The notes under the pieces were generated by a model. That model saw nothing but the letters and a program-made list of their open reading frames with translations, had not been told where the DNA came from and did no database searches. 64,000 bases of DNA from VXNE01 sp965208745 (GTDB lineage: Bacteria; Pseudomonadota; Gammaproteobacteria; Pseudomonadales; Azotimanducaceae), in assembly GCA_965208745.1 (NCBI GenBank), contig CBDBPN010000004.1:992001-1056000 (forward strand), read 5' to 3'. A program made the position numbers and the translations under genes. Shown here in pieces: positions 9,310 to 17,526 of this stretch (its first letter is position 1; every line of letters starts with the position of its first letter).

Positions 9310-9379
9310 GACAGTCCCCTCCCGTCACAGTGACGATAGGAAGGTGTCGCGCACACCGCGCGGGGGCGGCGTCGGCGGT

Positions 9380-11401
9380 TCAGGGCGCCGCGTACCAGAT
9401 GGGGGACGACCAGGCGCGCTCCTGGATCGTCACCGCCAGTCCCGTGCTGGGCCGGACGCCGTTGCGCACGGCGTCCCAGGTGCTCCAGCGGCACGTGGGG
9501 TTCTCGAGTACACGCGCGTAGTAGAAGGCATCGCCGTCGGCCGGATCGAAGTCCGGGTCGCTCCAGAAAACCTTGAGTTCGGCGGCGCCCAGGTCTCCCG
9601 GAATCGAGCAGTCCGAGAGATCGACGCGCGCGCCGTTGTCCGGGCAGCGGTGCGTGTGCGGATCGACGGCGAGTCCGTCGGAACAGGCCACGTCGTAAAC
9701 CCGTTCGTTGGTCTGCTTGCGGAACCCCGCGTCATACCAGCCCTTTACGACCTGGACGCGTTGCAGCGGCGCCCCGTGCGCGTCGCGCTGTGCCCAGACG
9801 AGGAAGCGCGGGGGCGTGGCGTCCGATGCGACCAGATCGCCTCCCATGGGCACGCCATCCGCGTAGGCGCGCTCGAGGAGGTCACGGGCCTCGAGGTCGA
9901 GCCCCGAGTAGCCGAAGCCGCCGAAGAACCGGAGCCGGATGCGGTTGCCGGAGGTGCCGTACGTCTCCTTGCGGCGGAAGGCGGCGAAGATCGACTCCCG
10001 CGTGTTCTCCTCGGCCCAGACCGCCGCGAGTCCGGATGCCGCCCGCTGTGCGTCCCGGATGCCGAAGCACGTGCCCTGTTCCTCGTCGGACGTTCTGACC
10101 CACGGCTGGACCTCCGGGGGCAGCGTCGCGAGGTGGTCAAGGCGTTCGGGCGAGACGCGTATCGAAGACCGGTTCTCCGCCGTCCCGAAGAACGGCGATG
10201 ACGCAAAGAAGGCCGACTCGTCGAACGACGGCGCCCCGTTGTGGGTATCGCTCGAGCCGATGAAGCCGAACTTGAAGGGATTGCCCCGCCCCTCCTGGGC
10301 CAACGCGATGCCATTCTTGAGCGCGTCCCGCACATAGCTGCCCCGGGGCTCGCTCCACTGGGTCGTCTTGCCCTTGCGCGTGTTCAGGATCTCGAAGCCC
10401 GCCCACTCGTCATCCGGCGACAGGCGCGGATGCGTCTCCGACGTGCCCTTGACCTGGGTGATCTCGACGAGCGGCTCGTTGCGCATCCGGAACGCCGCGA
10501 AGTGCGGCCCAATCGCCCGGCCGTCCGAGTAGCGCAGCCGGAAGGCCTGGCCGTTCGACCCGTTGGAGTTGTGCGGGATGGCGAGGCTGTCGACGCCCTG
10601 GGCGCGCAGCCGCTCCATCCAGGTCCAGAGGTCCTCCGGCTCGTGCGAGTCGATAGACGAGAAGGGACGCGCCGGCGCGCGCGACGAGGCGAAGACGACG
10701 TTGCGATGGTACGCCGCGGACTCCGGCCGGGGCGTGGAAGCCGTCCACTCATAGGCGATGAACGTCGTGAAGTTGCCCGGGTCGTTGTGGCGTTCCGCAG
10801 CCCCGATGATGTCTTCCCATGCCGAGCGGTGCGCGCTGTCGTCGAACGCCGCAAGCGCCCGCGCCGGGTGATTCGTGCGCCACGCCTGGAACCGCTCCCA
10901 GGGACCGGCCGGAATGGAGCGGACGCGTCCGGAAGCCCCGCGGAATGCCCAGTTGCGAGTCTGAAGAGACCAGTAGTCGAGGTTCTCGGGCCGGTTGATG
11001 TTGTGGAAGGCCTCGACTCCCGGCAACCGGCCGGTCCTGCTCTCCGGGTTCGCCCACTCGGCCACGACGCCCAGGAAGACGCCATGATCGGTAACTCCGA
11101 GGAAGTCCAGCGGCTCCCGCAGCCGCATCTCGTGACCGAAGGGATTCATCACGGTCTCGCCCTTGGCATGGCGATAGCTCTCGTCGGGCGACACGGTCGT
11201 ACCGAAACTGAAAGCGTCCATGGAGTGACGCGTGTGCACGTGCAGGTCGCCGAAGTAGACGTTGCGCTGGGCGTTGTAGCCGTCCGTCCGGCCTGCCTCG
11301 GCCGACGGCGCGAAGCCGTACTCCTCGACACGCAGCGCGTCGTCGGTGCATCCCACGAGCGCCAGCAACAGGCCTCCTGCCAGACTCGATCGCACTTGCA
11401 T
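9380..11401 (-). CDS. DUF3604 domain lipoprotein (PHP-like fold)
   Basis: A 673-residue exported protein. The start MQVRSSLAGGLLLALVGCTD is a lipoprotein signal with lipobox LVGC. The core carries FGDLHVHTRHSMDA (an HxH metal site as in PHP phosphoesterases), DFLGVTDHGVFLG, AERHNDPGNFTTFIAYEW, DSLAIPHNSN and GSSDTHNGAPSFDE, all hallmarks of DUF3604. The C-terminal part has CRWSTWDAVRNGV and ends ERAWSSPIWYAAP. PHP-type metal hydrolysis is a fold-based inference; no activity is established for the family that I can name. It is divergent from the secreted protein at 11464 and has a decayed tandem copy downstream and a further paralogue at 41175-42980. Confidence 0.88.
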   Translation of the reverse strand: MQVRSSLAGGLLLALVGCTDDALRVEEYGFAPSAEAGRTDGYNAQRNVYFGDLHVHTRHSMDAFSFGTTVSPDESYRHAKGETVMNPFGHEMRLREPLDFLGVTDHGVFLGVVAEWANPESRTGRLPGVEAFHNINRPENLDYWSLQTRNWAFRGASGRVRSIPAGPWERFQAWRTNHPARALAAFDDSAHRSAWEDIIGAAERHNDPGNFTTFIAYEWTASTPRPESAAYHRNVVFASSRAPARPFSSIDSHEPEDLWTWMERLRAQGVDSLAIPHNSNGSNGQAFRLRYSDGRAIGPHFAAFRMRNEPLVEITQVKGTSETHPRLSPDDEWAGFEILNTRKGKTTQWSEPRGSYVRDALKNGIALAQEGRGNPFKFGFIGSSDTHNGAPSFDESAFFASSPFFGTAENRSSIRVSPERLDHLATLPPEVQPWVRTSDEEQGTCFGIRDAQRAASGLAAVWAEENTRESIFAAFRRKETYGTSGNRIRLRFFGGFGYSGLDLEARDLLERAYADGVPMGGDLVASDATPPRFLVWAQRDAHGAPLQRVQVVKGWYDAGFRKQTNERVYDVACSDGLAVDPHTHRCPDNGARVDLSDCSIPGDLGAAELKVFWSDPDFDPADGDAFYYARVLENPTCRWSTWDAVRNGVRPSTGLAVTIQERAWSSPIWYAAP

Positions 11402-11463
11402 CGCAGATTCCCCCGTCTACCCCATCGGCAAAGCTAACATGGGCCCGAAGCGGCCCCACGACC

Positions 11464-12258
11464 ATGAGATTCCTCGTCTTTCTCTTCCCCCTCATCCTCG
11501 CTCCCGCCGCAACCGGCGCGGAGCCTCCACCCGCTGCCCGGGCCTTCGAGGGCATCTGGCTGGTCGTGCCCAGTCCACCCCGGATGCCCCGGCGCGGGAC
11601 CACGCGCGACGCGGAAGGCCGACCGTTGGGCTTCACCGCCGACGACAAGGGGCTCACGCCCTCCGACTACATGGTCCGCCGGATCATGACGGACGCCGGC
11701 CGCGCGGCCTTCGACGCGTTCGACCCGTCCGAGCATCCCGCCAACAACTGCAGCTCACCCGGACTGCCGTCGATCGCGATGACGCCGTATCTCCAGGAGT
11801 GGCGCGCCGGACCCGACCGGGTCGAGATCACGCACGAGTACTTCAGCACCAGGCGCACAGTGCACCTCGGCGACGCCGTACGGGAAGACGCACATCCCTC
11901 GGCAGTGGGGGTCGCGACCGGGCGTTTCGAAGGGGACACCCTCGTCATCCGGACCGTGGGCGCCACCCCTGCGTTCGGCGGCATCAGCCGCAACGCCCCT
12001 TCCAGCGACGCGCGGGTGGTGACGGAACGCTACCGGGTCCTCGTGGACGGCGACGCGATGGAAGGCCGCATCACGATCGAGGACGCAAAAGGCTACAGCA
12101 ACCGCCTGATTCCCGTTGTCGTCGGCGACCGGGATCGTCTTCCGAATGGCGGGATACCTTGGATCGTTCGGCGAATGCCCTGGATCGAACTGCGCGAAGG
12201 CCAGGGTGGACTGCCGGAGGTCAAGCCGATTGCGGACGCAATTCGCAGCGCCGCCTGA
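11464..12258 (+). CDS. secreted protein of unknown function
   Basis: A 264-residue protein with a Sec signal peptide (MRFLVFLFPLILAPAATGA, cleavage after TGA-E). The mature part begins AFEGIWLVV and contains a beta-rich block with RFEGDTLVIRTVG and the phrase LTPSDYMVRR. The 'G.F.GDTLV..T' element also occurs in the protein at 54627-55676 (RWEGDTLVVETANF), so the two belong to one broad family of secreted proteins common in marine proteobacteria. I know of no function. It diverges from the DUF3604 gene, the intervening 62 bp holding both promoters. Confidence 0.7.
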   Translation: MRFLVFLFPLILAPAATGAEPPPAARAFEGIWLVVPSPPRMPRRGTTRDAEGRPLGFTADDKGLTPSDYMVRRIMTDAGRAAFDAFDPSEHPANNCSSPGLPSIAMTPYLQEWRAGPDRVEITHEYFSTRRTVHLGDAVREDAHPSAVGVATGRFEGDTLVIRTVGATPAFGGISRNAPSSDARVVTERYRVLVDGDAMEGRITIEDAKGYSNRLIPVVVGDRDRLPNGGIPWIVRRMPWIELREGQGGLPEVKPIADAIRSAA

Positions 12259-12281
12259 CCTCGACCAACAGACCGTTGACG

Positions 12282-12581
12282 TTGCCCCGAGAGGCATTCA
12301 TCTCTCACGCCGCCCTTGACCGACCGTTCGTCGAACGCTTGGTGGAGGTGCTGCGTAGCCATGGCGTTCCCTTCTGGTACAGCGATGCGAACATCCAAGG
12401 TGGCCAGCAGTGGCACGATGAGATCGGTGCCGCGCTCGGGCGGTGCGATTGGGTAATCGTGCTCCTTGAGTCGTCGCCTCACGACGAATCGCCCGTAGGC
12501 TTGTCCATGAGGGCTAACTCGGCCGAGATGCTCGCGCTGATCTCGTTCACTGCGCCCACCGGATCGACGTATTCGTGGTGA
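12282..12581 (+). pseudogene. truncated TIR-domain protein
   Basis: A TTG codon at 12282 opens MPREAFISHAALDRPF, then GVPFWYSDANIQGGQQWHDEI and CDWVIVLLESSP, the first two thirds of a TIR domain (TIR_2 style: F.SH...D...., box with QWHDEI, strand VIVLLS). From about 12479 the similarity stops: the reading frame runs on through the antisense of the neighbouring gene and ends at 12581. The box containing the catalytic glutamate of NADase TIRs is not clearly seen, so the remnant is probably inactive. TIR proteins often act in NAD-depleting defence or signalling, but this stub supports only a former presence. TTG as start is a guess. Confidence 0.55.
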
Positions 12582-13550
12582 CGTTTGTCATTCGGATCGA
12601 GCGCGGACAAAGGAGCAAACACTTCCGATTGGCATCGTTCTCGGGCTACGGCGACGATCTTTTGGCAGTCCTTAGGCAGTGGCTCGATATCGCTTCCTTG
12701 CGGGTCCGATAGGTCTGGTTGGTGGCGGAGGTGCCGACGACTCCTCATTGACGGCAAAGTCGTCGAACGCCGCGTCGAGAGTCTCGGGCCACCGCTTGAG
12801 TCCTCGGCTCGTCTGCCGGTACTTGTCGAGCTGTGCCTTGCCAGCCGTGTTGATGACGTCCATGAAGGTCAGATAGGCGCTGGCCCAAAGCTCGAACCTG
12901 TTACGGATTTCGGCGGCCAATGCCGGGGCCGCCGCACTCTCGCTCGCAATGCCCGAGAAGCGCGCTGTAGCGTCCCCCACTGTCTCCTTGATGCGCTTCT
13001 TGATTTCCTCGACCGAGGCGACATAACGATCCTGCGCCTTCTCCCTCTTGCGAGACAGCTTGCCGAAACCCGGATAGGGGTCGTCGGCGCGACAGCTCTT
13101 GAAGGCGACCAGACCGGCCATGAAGACTCCCCCGAAAATCAGGGCGACAGTCTGCATGCTTTTCGGCACCCACTCGTCCGACGAGAACGCAGCATCGAGC
13201 GCCGTCCGGAAAAGCACAGCCCACCTCTCGTAATAGTCTGTGTAGCTCGAAATCTCCTGCTGCAGCGTCACCAGCGCGTCCCGATAGTGACAAAAACGAA
13301 ATTCGCCAGCGGGACTAGCAGGAGTGCCAATGCAATGCATATCCAACCCTGGATGCGCTTCCCTCGAAACTCCGCGTGGTAGTTCTTGCGCCGCCACCCG
13401 TACGCGATCACGAAGCCCGCGACGATGTTGACGCCGGGTGAACACAAACATCTCGGGAATCACACCCAACAATCCGTCCGGATGGGCCGTGCCCAGCGTC
13501 CAGGCGTTCAGCAGCACGGCTCGTCGGCCCAGGCCCACGCTCACGGCCAT
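12479..13550 (-). pseudogene. frameshifted membrane protein of unknown function
   Basis: Minus-strand coding signal passes through several frames: VSVGLGRRAVLLNAWTLG and a segment ending MFVFT, then GVNIVAGFVIAYGWRRKNYH and a hydrophobic helix (IALALLLVPLANFVFVTIG), then in another frame DALVTLQQEISSYTDYYERW, a second helix (VALIFGGVFMAGLVAF) and a charged coiled-coil-like region, and after one more shift DPNDKRHHEYVDPVGAVN to the stop at 12479. At least three indels separate the pieces. The last shift lies near 12690. I do not recognise the family. Its 3' end abuts the point where the TIR similarity stops, so both genes may have been cut by one rearrangement. Confidence 0.6.
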
Positions 13551-13847
13551 AGCCGTACCCTCTGCCTTCCGCTGCTTGAGGGACTTGCGCTGTTCTGAGA
13601 GCCACGGATGGTAGGGGATGGGGGGGTTCGGTTTTTTTCTTTACCCCGAGAATGCGGCGTTTTGAGTGGTTTCGTGGCGGCGCGGGTGGGCTGCGGGGGA
13701 TTTTCACCCCACGCGGGGGCGGGGCGCCGGGGTGCGTGGCGGCGCGCGTCCGGCGGCGGGTTGCGTAGACCTGGGAAAAGGGGTCGCCATGGGGCAGGAT
13801 GGCTGCGCCAAACAAGACCACCGCCGCTCCCCGGAGGGAGAACGACC
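13551..13847 (+). other. upstream flank of the transposase gene
   Basis: About 300 bp between the decayed membrane-protein gene and the transposase start. It holds a G-run followed by an eight-T tract near 13631-13640 and very G-rich DNA after it. The insertion-sequence left end should lie here; a partial inverted match begins GAGAA at 13650 and, reversed, near 15404, but it is too weak to define the terminal repeats. Confidence 0.35.
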
Positions 13848-15323
13848 ATGGCGACGCAACAGAGTGTGCTGTTTTCCTGGGACGATGTCGAACGGTTGCC
13901 GGAGTTGCGGCGGCTGGAGTTCGTGCTGGAGCAGCTGCCGGACGCGGATCTGGTGGCGGCGCTGGAGTCGCGCCGCGGTCGCGGCCGGGGCGAGTACCCG
14001 GTGCGGGCGATGTGGCGCGCGCTGGTGGCGGGGGTGGTGTTCGGCCACGCGTCGTCGGCGTCGCTGTTGCGCGAGTTGGGTCGCAACCCGGCGTTGCTGT
14101 CGGTGTGCGGCCTTGACGCGCTGGGCCGGCAGTCGGCGCCGCGGCGGACGCTGGCGCGGGGTGCGGACGGCACGACGACGGTGGTGGAGGAGGCGCGGTC
14201 GCGGCGGGACGGTGTGCCGACGGCGTGGGCGTTCTCGCGGTTCCTGGCGAACGTGGTCGGGCTGGAGGAGGAGAGCGGCGCGGTGTCGGGGATGGTGGAC
14301 GCGCTGCGCGGGCGGCTGCTGGCGGAGTTGCCGGGCTACGGGACGCACCTGGGCTACGACGGCAAGGCGGTGCCGAGCCACTCGACCGGCCGGCGCGACG
14401 CGACGACCGGCGCGACGACGGACACGGACGCGGACTGGGGCAGCCACGAGACGCGCGGGACGGACCGCAACGGCAAGGCGTGGCGGAAGGTGAAGACGTG
14501 GTTCGGCTACGGCCTGCACCTGATCGCGGACACCGAGCACGAACTGCCGGTGTGGTTCGAGGTGACGCGGGCGTCGCGTTCGGAGGTGAAGGTGCTGGAC
14601 GCGGGGATCGACGAACTGTTCGGGGCGGCGCCGGAACTGGCGGCGCGCTGCGCGGACTTCTGCGCGGACCGGGGCCTGGACGCGGGACCGCTGAAGCGGA
14701 AGTTGTGGGACGCGCACGGGGTGCGCCCGCTGATCGACGTGCGGGAGCTGTGGCGGGAGGAGAAGGCGATGCCGGACCACGATCCGTCGCAGCCGATCCT
14801 GCGTTCGCTGTCGGCGGACGGCGGCGGCAACGTGCTGCACGGCGGGAAGGGCGAGGTGTTGTGCCGCTGTCCGGCGACGGGCGCGGTGCGGCCACTGGCG
14901 TTCCAGGGCTTCGAGGCGGACCGCGGCACGCTGAAGTACCGCTGCCCGGCGGCGGCGTACGGGCTCGACTGCGCCGGTCGGGAGCGGTGCCTGCGCGACG
15001 CCGGGTCGACGGCCGGGGACTATGGGCGGGTGGTGCGCATCGACCTGGCGTCCGCCGACCGGCGCACGTTCACGCCGACGCCGTGGGGCAGCCCGTCGTG
15101 GCGGCGCGGCCACCACCGCCGCGGCGCGCTGGAGCGGATCAACGCGCGGCTCGACAACAGCTTCGGGTTCGAGCGCCACTTCGTGCGCGGGCGGGCGAAG
15201 ATGCGGGCGCGGCTGGGACTGGCGCTGGCGGTGATGATGGCGCTGGCGCTCGGCTCGGTGGCGGCGGGCCGGCCCGAGCGCATGCGCTCGCTGGTGGACC
15301 CCGGACTGCCGCTGGCGGCGTAG
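13848..15323 (+). CDS. transposase (DUF772/DDE, IS1182/ISNCY-like)
   Basis: A 491-residue transposase starting at ATG 13848, preceded by a strong ribosome site (GGAGGGAG, 9 bp upstream). The N-terminus VLFSWDDVERLPELRRLEFV and RGRGRGEYPVRAMWRALVAG is the DUF772-type domain of IS1182-like transposases. Then GTHLGYDGKAVPSHSTG gives the first DDE Asp, ADRGLDAGPLKRKLWD the second acidic region, and the C-terminus contains RRGALERINARLDNSFGFE, the usual 'ERvFSrLk' DDE-helix region. The frame is uninterrupted, so the element may be active. Very high GC matches the host. No other copy occurs in the window; the truncated transposase at 42990-43632 is a different family. Confidence 0.85.
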   Translation: MATQQSVLFSWDDVERLPELRRLEFVLEQLPDADLVAALESRRGRGRGEYPVRAMWRALVAGVVFGHASSASLLRELGRNPALLSVCGLDALGRQSAPRRTLARGADGTTTVVEEARSRRDGVPTAWAFSRFLANVVGLEEESGAVSGMVDALRGRLLAELPGYGTHLGYDGKAVPSHSTGRRDATTGATTDTDADWGSHETRGTDRNGKAWRKVKTWFGYGLHLIADTEHELPVWFEVTRASRSEVKVLDAGIDELFGAAPELAARCADFCADRGLDAGPLKRKLWDAHGVRPLIDVRELWREEKAMPDHDPSQPILRSLSADGGGNVLHGGKGEVLCRCPATGAVRPLAFQGFEADRGTLKYRCPAAAYGLDCAGRERCLRDAGSTAGDYGRVVRIDLASADRRTFTPTPWGSPSWRRGHHRRGALERINARLDNSFGFERHFVRGRAKMRARLGLALAVMMALALGSVAAGRPERMRSLVDPGLPLAA

Positions 15324-15627
15324 CGCCGCCGACACGCCGTTCGCGACCGCATCGGCGCCGGCCGGGGATCGCCCGCCCGCCCGCGGCGCCCAAATGCGAA
15401 CCGTTCTCACTTGCGCGCCCCCGAACCGACTCTCGACGGCGCCTCCCGGAACCGCCGCACCCGTTCCGCCACCGCCGTCGCCGGTTCCAGTCGCGGGCAA
15501 GGATCACGCGCCCGAGAAAAAACGCCACAGCGCAACTCCCTCTGCTTGGCTTCGGCTTGTCCGTTTCCTGCGAGTCCGCTAGCATCACCCGCCTCCCGCC
15601 CGACCCATCCTTGGAGGTGTCTGCCCC
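15324..15627 (+). other. downstream flank of the transposase gene
   Basis: About 300 bp of very GC-rich DNA between the transposase stop and the first dioxygenase. The insertion-sequence right end is expected within the first 100 bp but I could not fix it. A ribosome site (TTGGAGGTGT) sits 10 bp before the dioxygenase start at 15628, so the dioxygenase promoter must lie in this stretch or inside the element. Confidence 0.35.
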
Positions 15628-16497
15628 ATGAGCGAAGCCGCAGTGGACCTGACGCAGGAGCGCGAACCGACGTCGCGCGAGATCGTCTTCGGCGAGATCC
15701 GCCGGCTCGGACTCGAGAAGAACGTCGTCGAGATCGAGGAGCAGGGCTTCTCCGTCGTCGAGAACGCCGTGCCGATGGACATGGTCGAGCGCATGCGCGA
15801 GGTGATACTGGCCCAGGTCGCGGACAAGACCGGGAAGGAGCCGGACCTCGACCACTGGGACGACGGCACGCTCCGGGAAGGCTGCTACCTCCTCTACGAG
15901 GACCCGATCTTCGAGAAGCTGGTGCAAAACGAGTACGTGATCGCCCTGATGCGCTACCTGCTCGGCCGCAGCATGGTGCTCTCCACCGTCTACTCCCACG
16001 TCCGCGCCAAGGGCGATCCGCCGCTGCCGCTGCACACGGACCAGTGGACGCTGCAGCTCTCGAACCCCGTGTCGGTGGCCGTCGCGAACTATGCACTCGT
16101 CGACTACGAGCGCGATCTCGGCGCCTTCGCGGTCGTGCCCGGCAGCAACCAGTTGCTGCGCCGGCCGGTCTCCGAGGAGGAGAGCAACGTCTACACGAAC
16201 CCGGACTGTGTACCGCTCGAGATGAAGGCCGGTTCCGTGGTCGTGACCGCGGGCTGCACGTGGCACGGCGCGTACGAGCGCAAGGTGCCCGGACTGCGGG
16301 TCAACGCCGCGGTCGTCTACTGCCGCTCCTACATCCGCACGCAGGAGTTCATCCGCGAGGGCGTGACCCAGGACATGCTCGACCGCAATCCGCCGGAGTT
16401 CGCCGACCTGCTGGGCGTCAACAACTTCCTCGGCTTCGGCCGCGAGGGGCCGGATTTCTCCAAGATCAAGTCCTTCGGCCTCGGCCGTTTCGACTGA
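15628..16497 (+). CDS. phytanoyl-CoA dioxygenase family protein, copy 1 of a tandem pair
   Basis: A 289-residue Fe(II)/2-oxoglutarate-dependent dioxygenase of the PhyH family. The iron triad is visible: LHTDQW gives His136 and Asp138, and TWHGAYERKVPGLRVN gives His213 with the 2-oxoglutarate-binding Arg about 10 residues later. The protein starts with REIVFGEIRRLGLEKN and ends FLGFGREGPDFSK, features shared with the following gene. No signal peptide. The family hydroxylates fatty-acyl CoA in eukaryotes but bacterial members act on many small molecules, so the substrate is unknown. The next gene, 20 bp downstream, is about 80 percent alike by eye: a recent tandem duplication. Confidence 0.88.
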   Translation: MSEAAVDLTQEREPTSREIVFGEIRRLGLEKNVVEIEEQGFSVVENAVPMDMVERMREVILAQVADKTGKEPDLDHWDDGTLREGCYLLYEDPIFEKLVQNEYVIALMRYLLGRSMVLSTVYSHVRAKGDPPLPLHTDQWTLQLSNPVSVAVANYALVDYERDLGAFAVVPGSNQLLRRPVSEEESNVYTNPDCVPLEMKAGSVVVTAGCTWHGAYERKVPGLRVNAAVVYCRSYIRTQEFIREGVTQDMLDRNPPEFADLLGVNNFLGFGREGPDFSKIKSFGLGRFD

Positions 16498-16517
16498 CAC
16501 CAGGAGGGACCTTCCCC

Positions 16518-17381
16518 ATGAGTGAGGCCGTCGCGCCGCAGGAAGCGCCCGAACCGACGTCTCGCGAGGTCGTCTTCGGCGAGATACGCCGCCTGGGTCT
16601 CGAGGAGCACGTCTTCGAACTCGAGGAGCAGGGATACACCGTCGTGCCCGACGCTGTCCCGATGGACATGGTCGAGTACATGCGCGACGTCATCGTCGCG
16701 CAGGTGAGCGAGAAGACCGGCAAGCAGCTCGATCTCCACACCTGGGACGGCGGGCCGGTGCGCGAAGGGTGCTACCTGCTCTACGAGGATCCGATCTTCG
16801 AGAAGCTCGCGCAGAACGCGTACACCGTCGCCCTGATGCGTTACCTCCTCGGGCGCAGCATGGTGCTCTCGACGATCTACTCCCATGTGCGCACGAAAGG
16901 GGGTCCGGTGCCGCAGTTGCACACCGACCAGTGGACGCTGCAGCTCTCGAACCCGGTGTCGGTCGCCGTGGCCAACTACGCGCTCGTCGACTACGAGCGC
17001 GACCTCGGTGCATTCGCGGTCGTCCCGGGGAGCAACCAGCTCATGCGCCGGCCGGTCTCCGAGGAAGAGAGCAACGTCAACACCAACCCGGACTGCATAC
17101 CGCTCGAGATGAAGGCGGGCTCCGTGGTCGTCACTTCGGGCAACACGTGGCATGCGGCCTACGAGCGCAAGGTGCCGGGACTCCGGGTCAACGCCGCGGT
17201 GGCCTACTGCCGCTCCTACATCCGCACGCAGGAACTCATCCGGGAAGGCGTGACCCAGGAGATGCTCGACCGCAACCCGCCGGAGTTCGCGGACCTGCTG
17301 GGCGTCAACAACTTCCTCGGTTTCGGGCGGGAGGGGCCGGACTTCGGCAAGCGGAGGCCGTTGCTGGGGCGTTTCGACTGA
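16518..17381 (+). CDS. phytanoyl-CoA dioxygenase family protein, copy 2 of a tandem pair
   Basis: A 287-residue paralogue of the preceding gene, starting at ATG 16518 behind a CAGGAGGGA ribosome site. The same iron ligands are kept (LHTDQW with His135 and Asp137; TWHAAYERKVPGLRVN with His212). Differences cluster in the region after GCYLLYEDP and in the tail, where DFSKIKSFGLGRFD of copy 1 is replaced by DFGKRRPLLGRFD. Equal conservation of the active site argues that both are functional, perhaps with split substrates. The two are evidently one transcription unit. Substrate unknown. Confidence 0.88.
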   Translation: MSEAVAPQEAPEPTSREVVFGEIRRLGLEEHVFELEEQGYTVVPDAVPMDMVEYMRDVIVAQVSEKTGKQLDLHTWDGGPVREGCYLLYEDPIFEKLAQNAYTVALMRYLLGRSMVLSTIYSHVRTKGGPVPQLHTDQWTLQLSNPVSVAVANYALVDYERDLGAFAVVPGSNQLMRRPVSEEESNVNTNPDCIPLEMKAGSVVVTSGNTWHAAYERKVPGLRVNAAVAYCRSYIRTQELIREGVTQEMLDRNPPEFADLLGVNNFLGFGREGPDFGKRRPLLGRFD

Positions 17382-17466
17382 CCGCCTGATAGCAGGTCGA
17401 CTTGGGTTTCGTCACGAAGCCTCCGCGTCCCGCGTGCCCATCCATAGCACGTCTTGCCGCCCCTGC

Positions 17467-17512
17467 ACATCAACCGAAGTTACCCCGAGTTGTCGGTTTT
17501 TCGATAGCTTCG
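17467..17512 (+). repeat. 46-bp repeat, left copy (pairs with 26346-26391)
   Basis: The sequence beginning ACATCAACCGAAGTTACCCC and continuing GAGTT.TCGGTT...GATAGCTTC aligns with 26346-26391 in the same orientation at most positions; differences are mainly transitions plus two small gaps. This copy sits 15 bp past the stop of the frameshifted RES gene. The two copies bracket an 8.9-kb block of genes that all read on the minus strand. Possible attachment-site or mobile-element end; see findings. Confidence 0.5.
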
Positions 17513-17526
17513 CCTGGGCCGACCGA

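Noticed and set aside
13650..15410. Terminal inverted repeats of the transposase element
   Set aside because: Only an imperfect match (GAGAA plus scattered identities) could be found, not enough to set boundaries.
13408..15500. Two long minus-strand frames opposite the transposase
   Set aside because: Arg/Pro-rich low-complexity shadows in DNA of extreme GC content.
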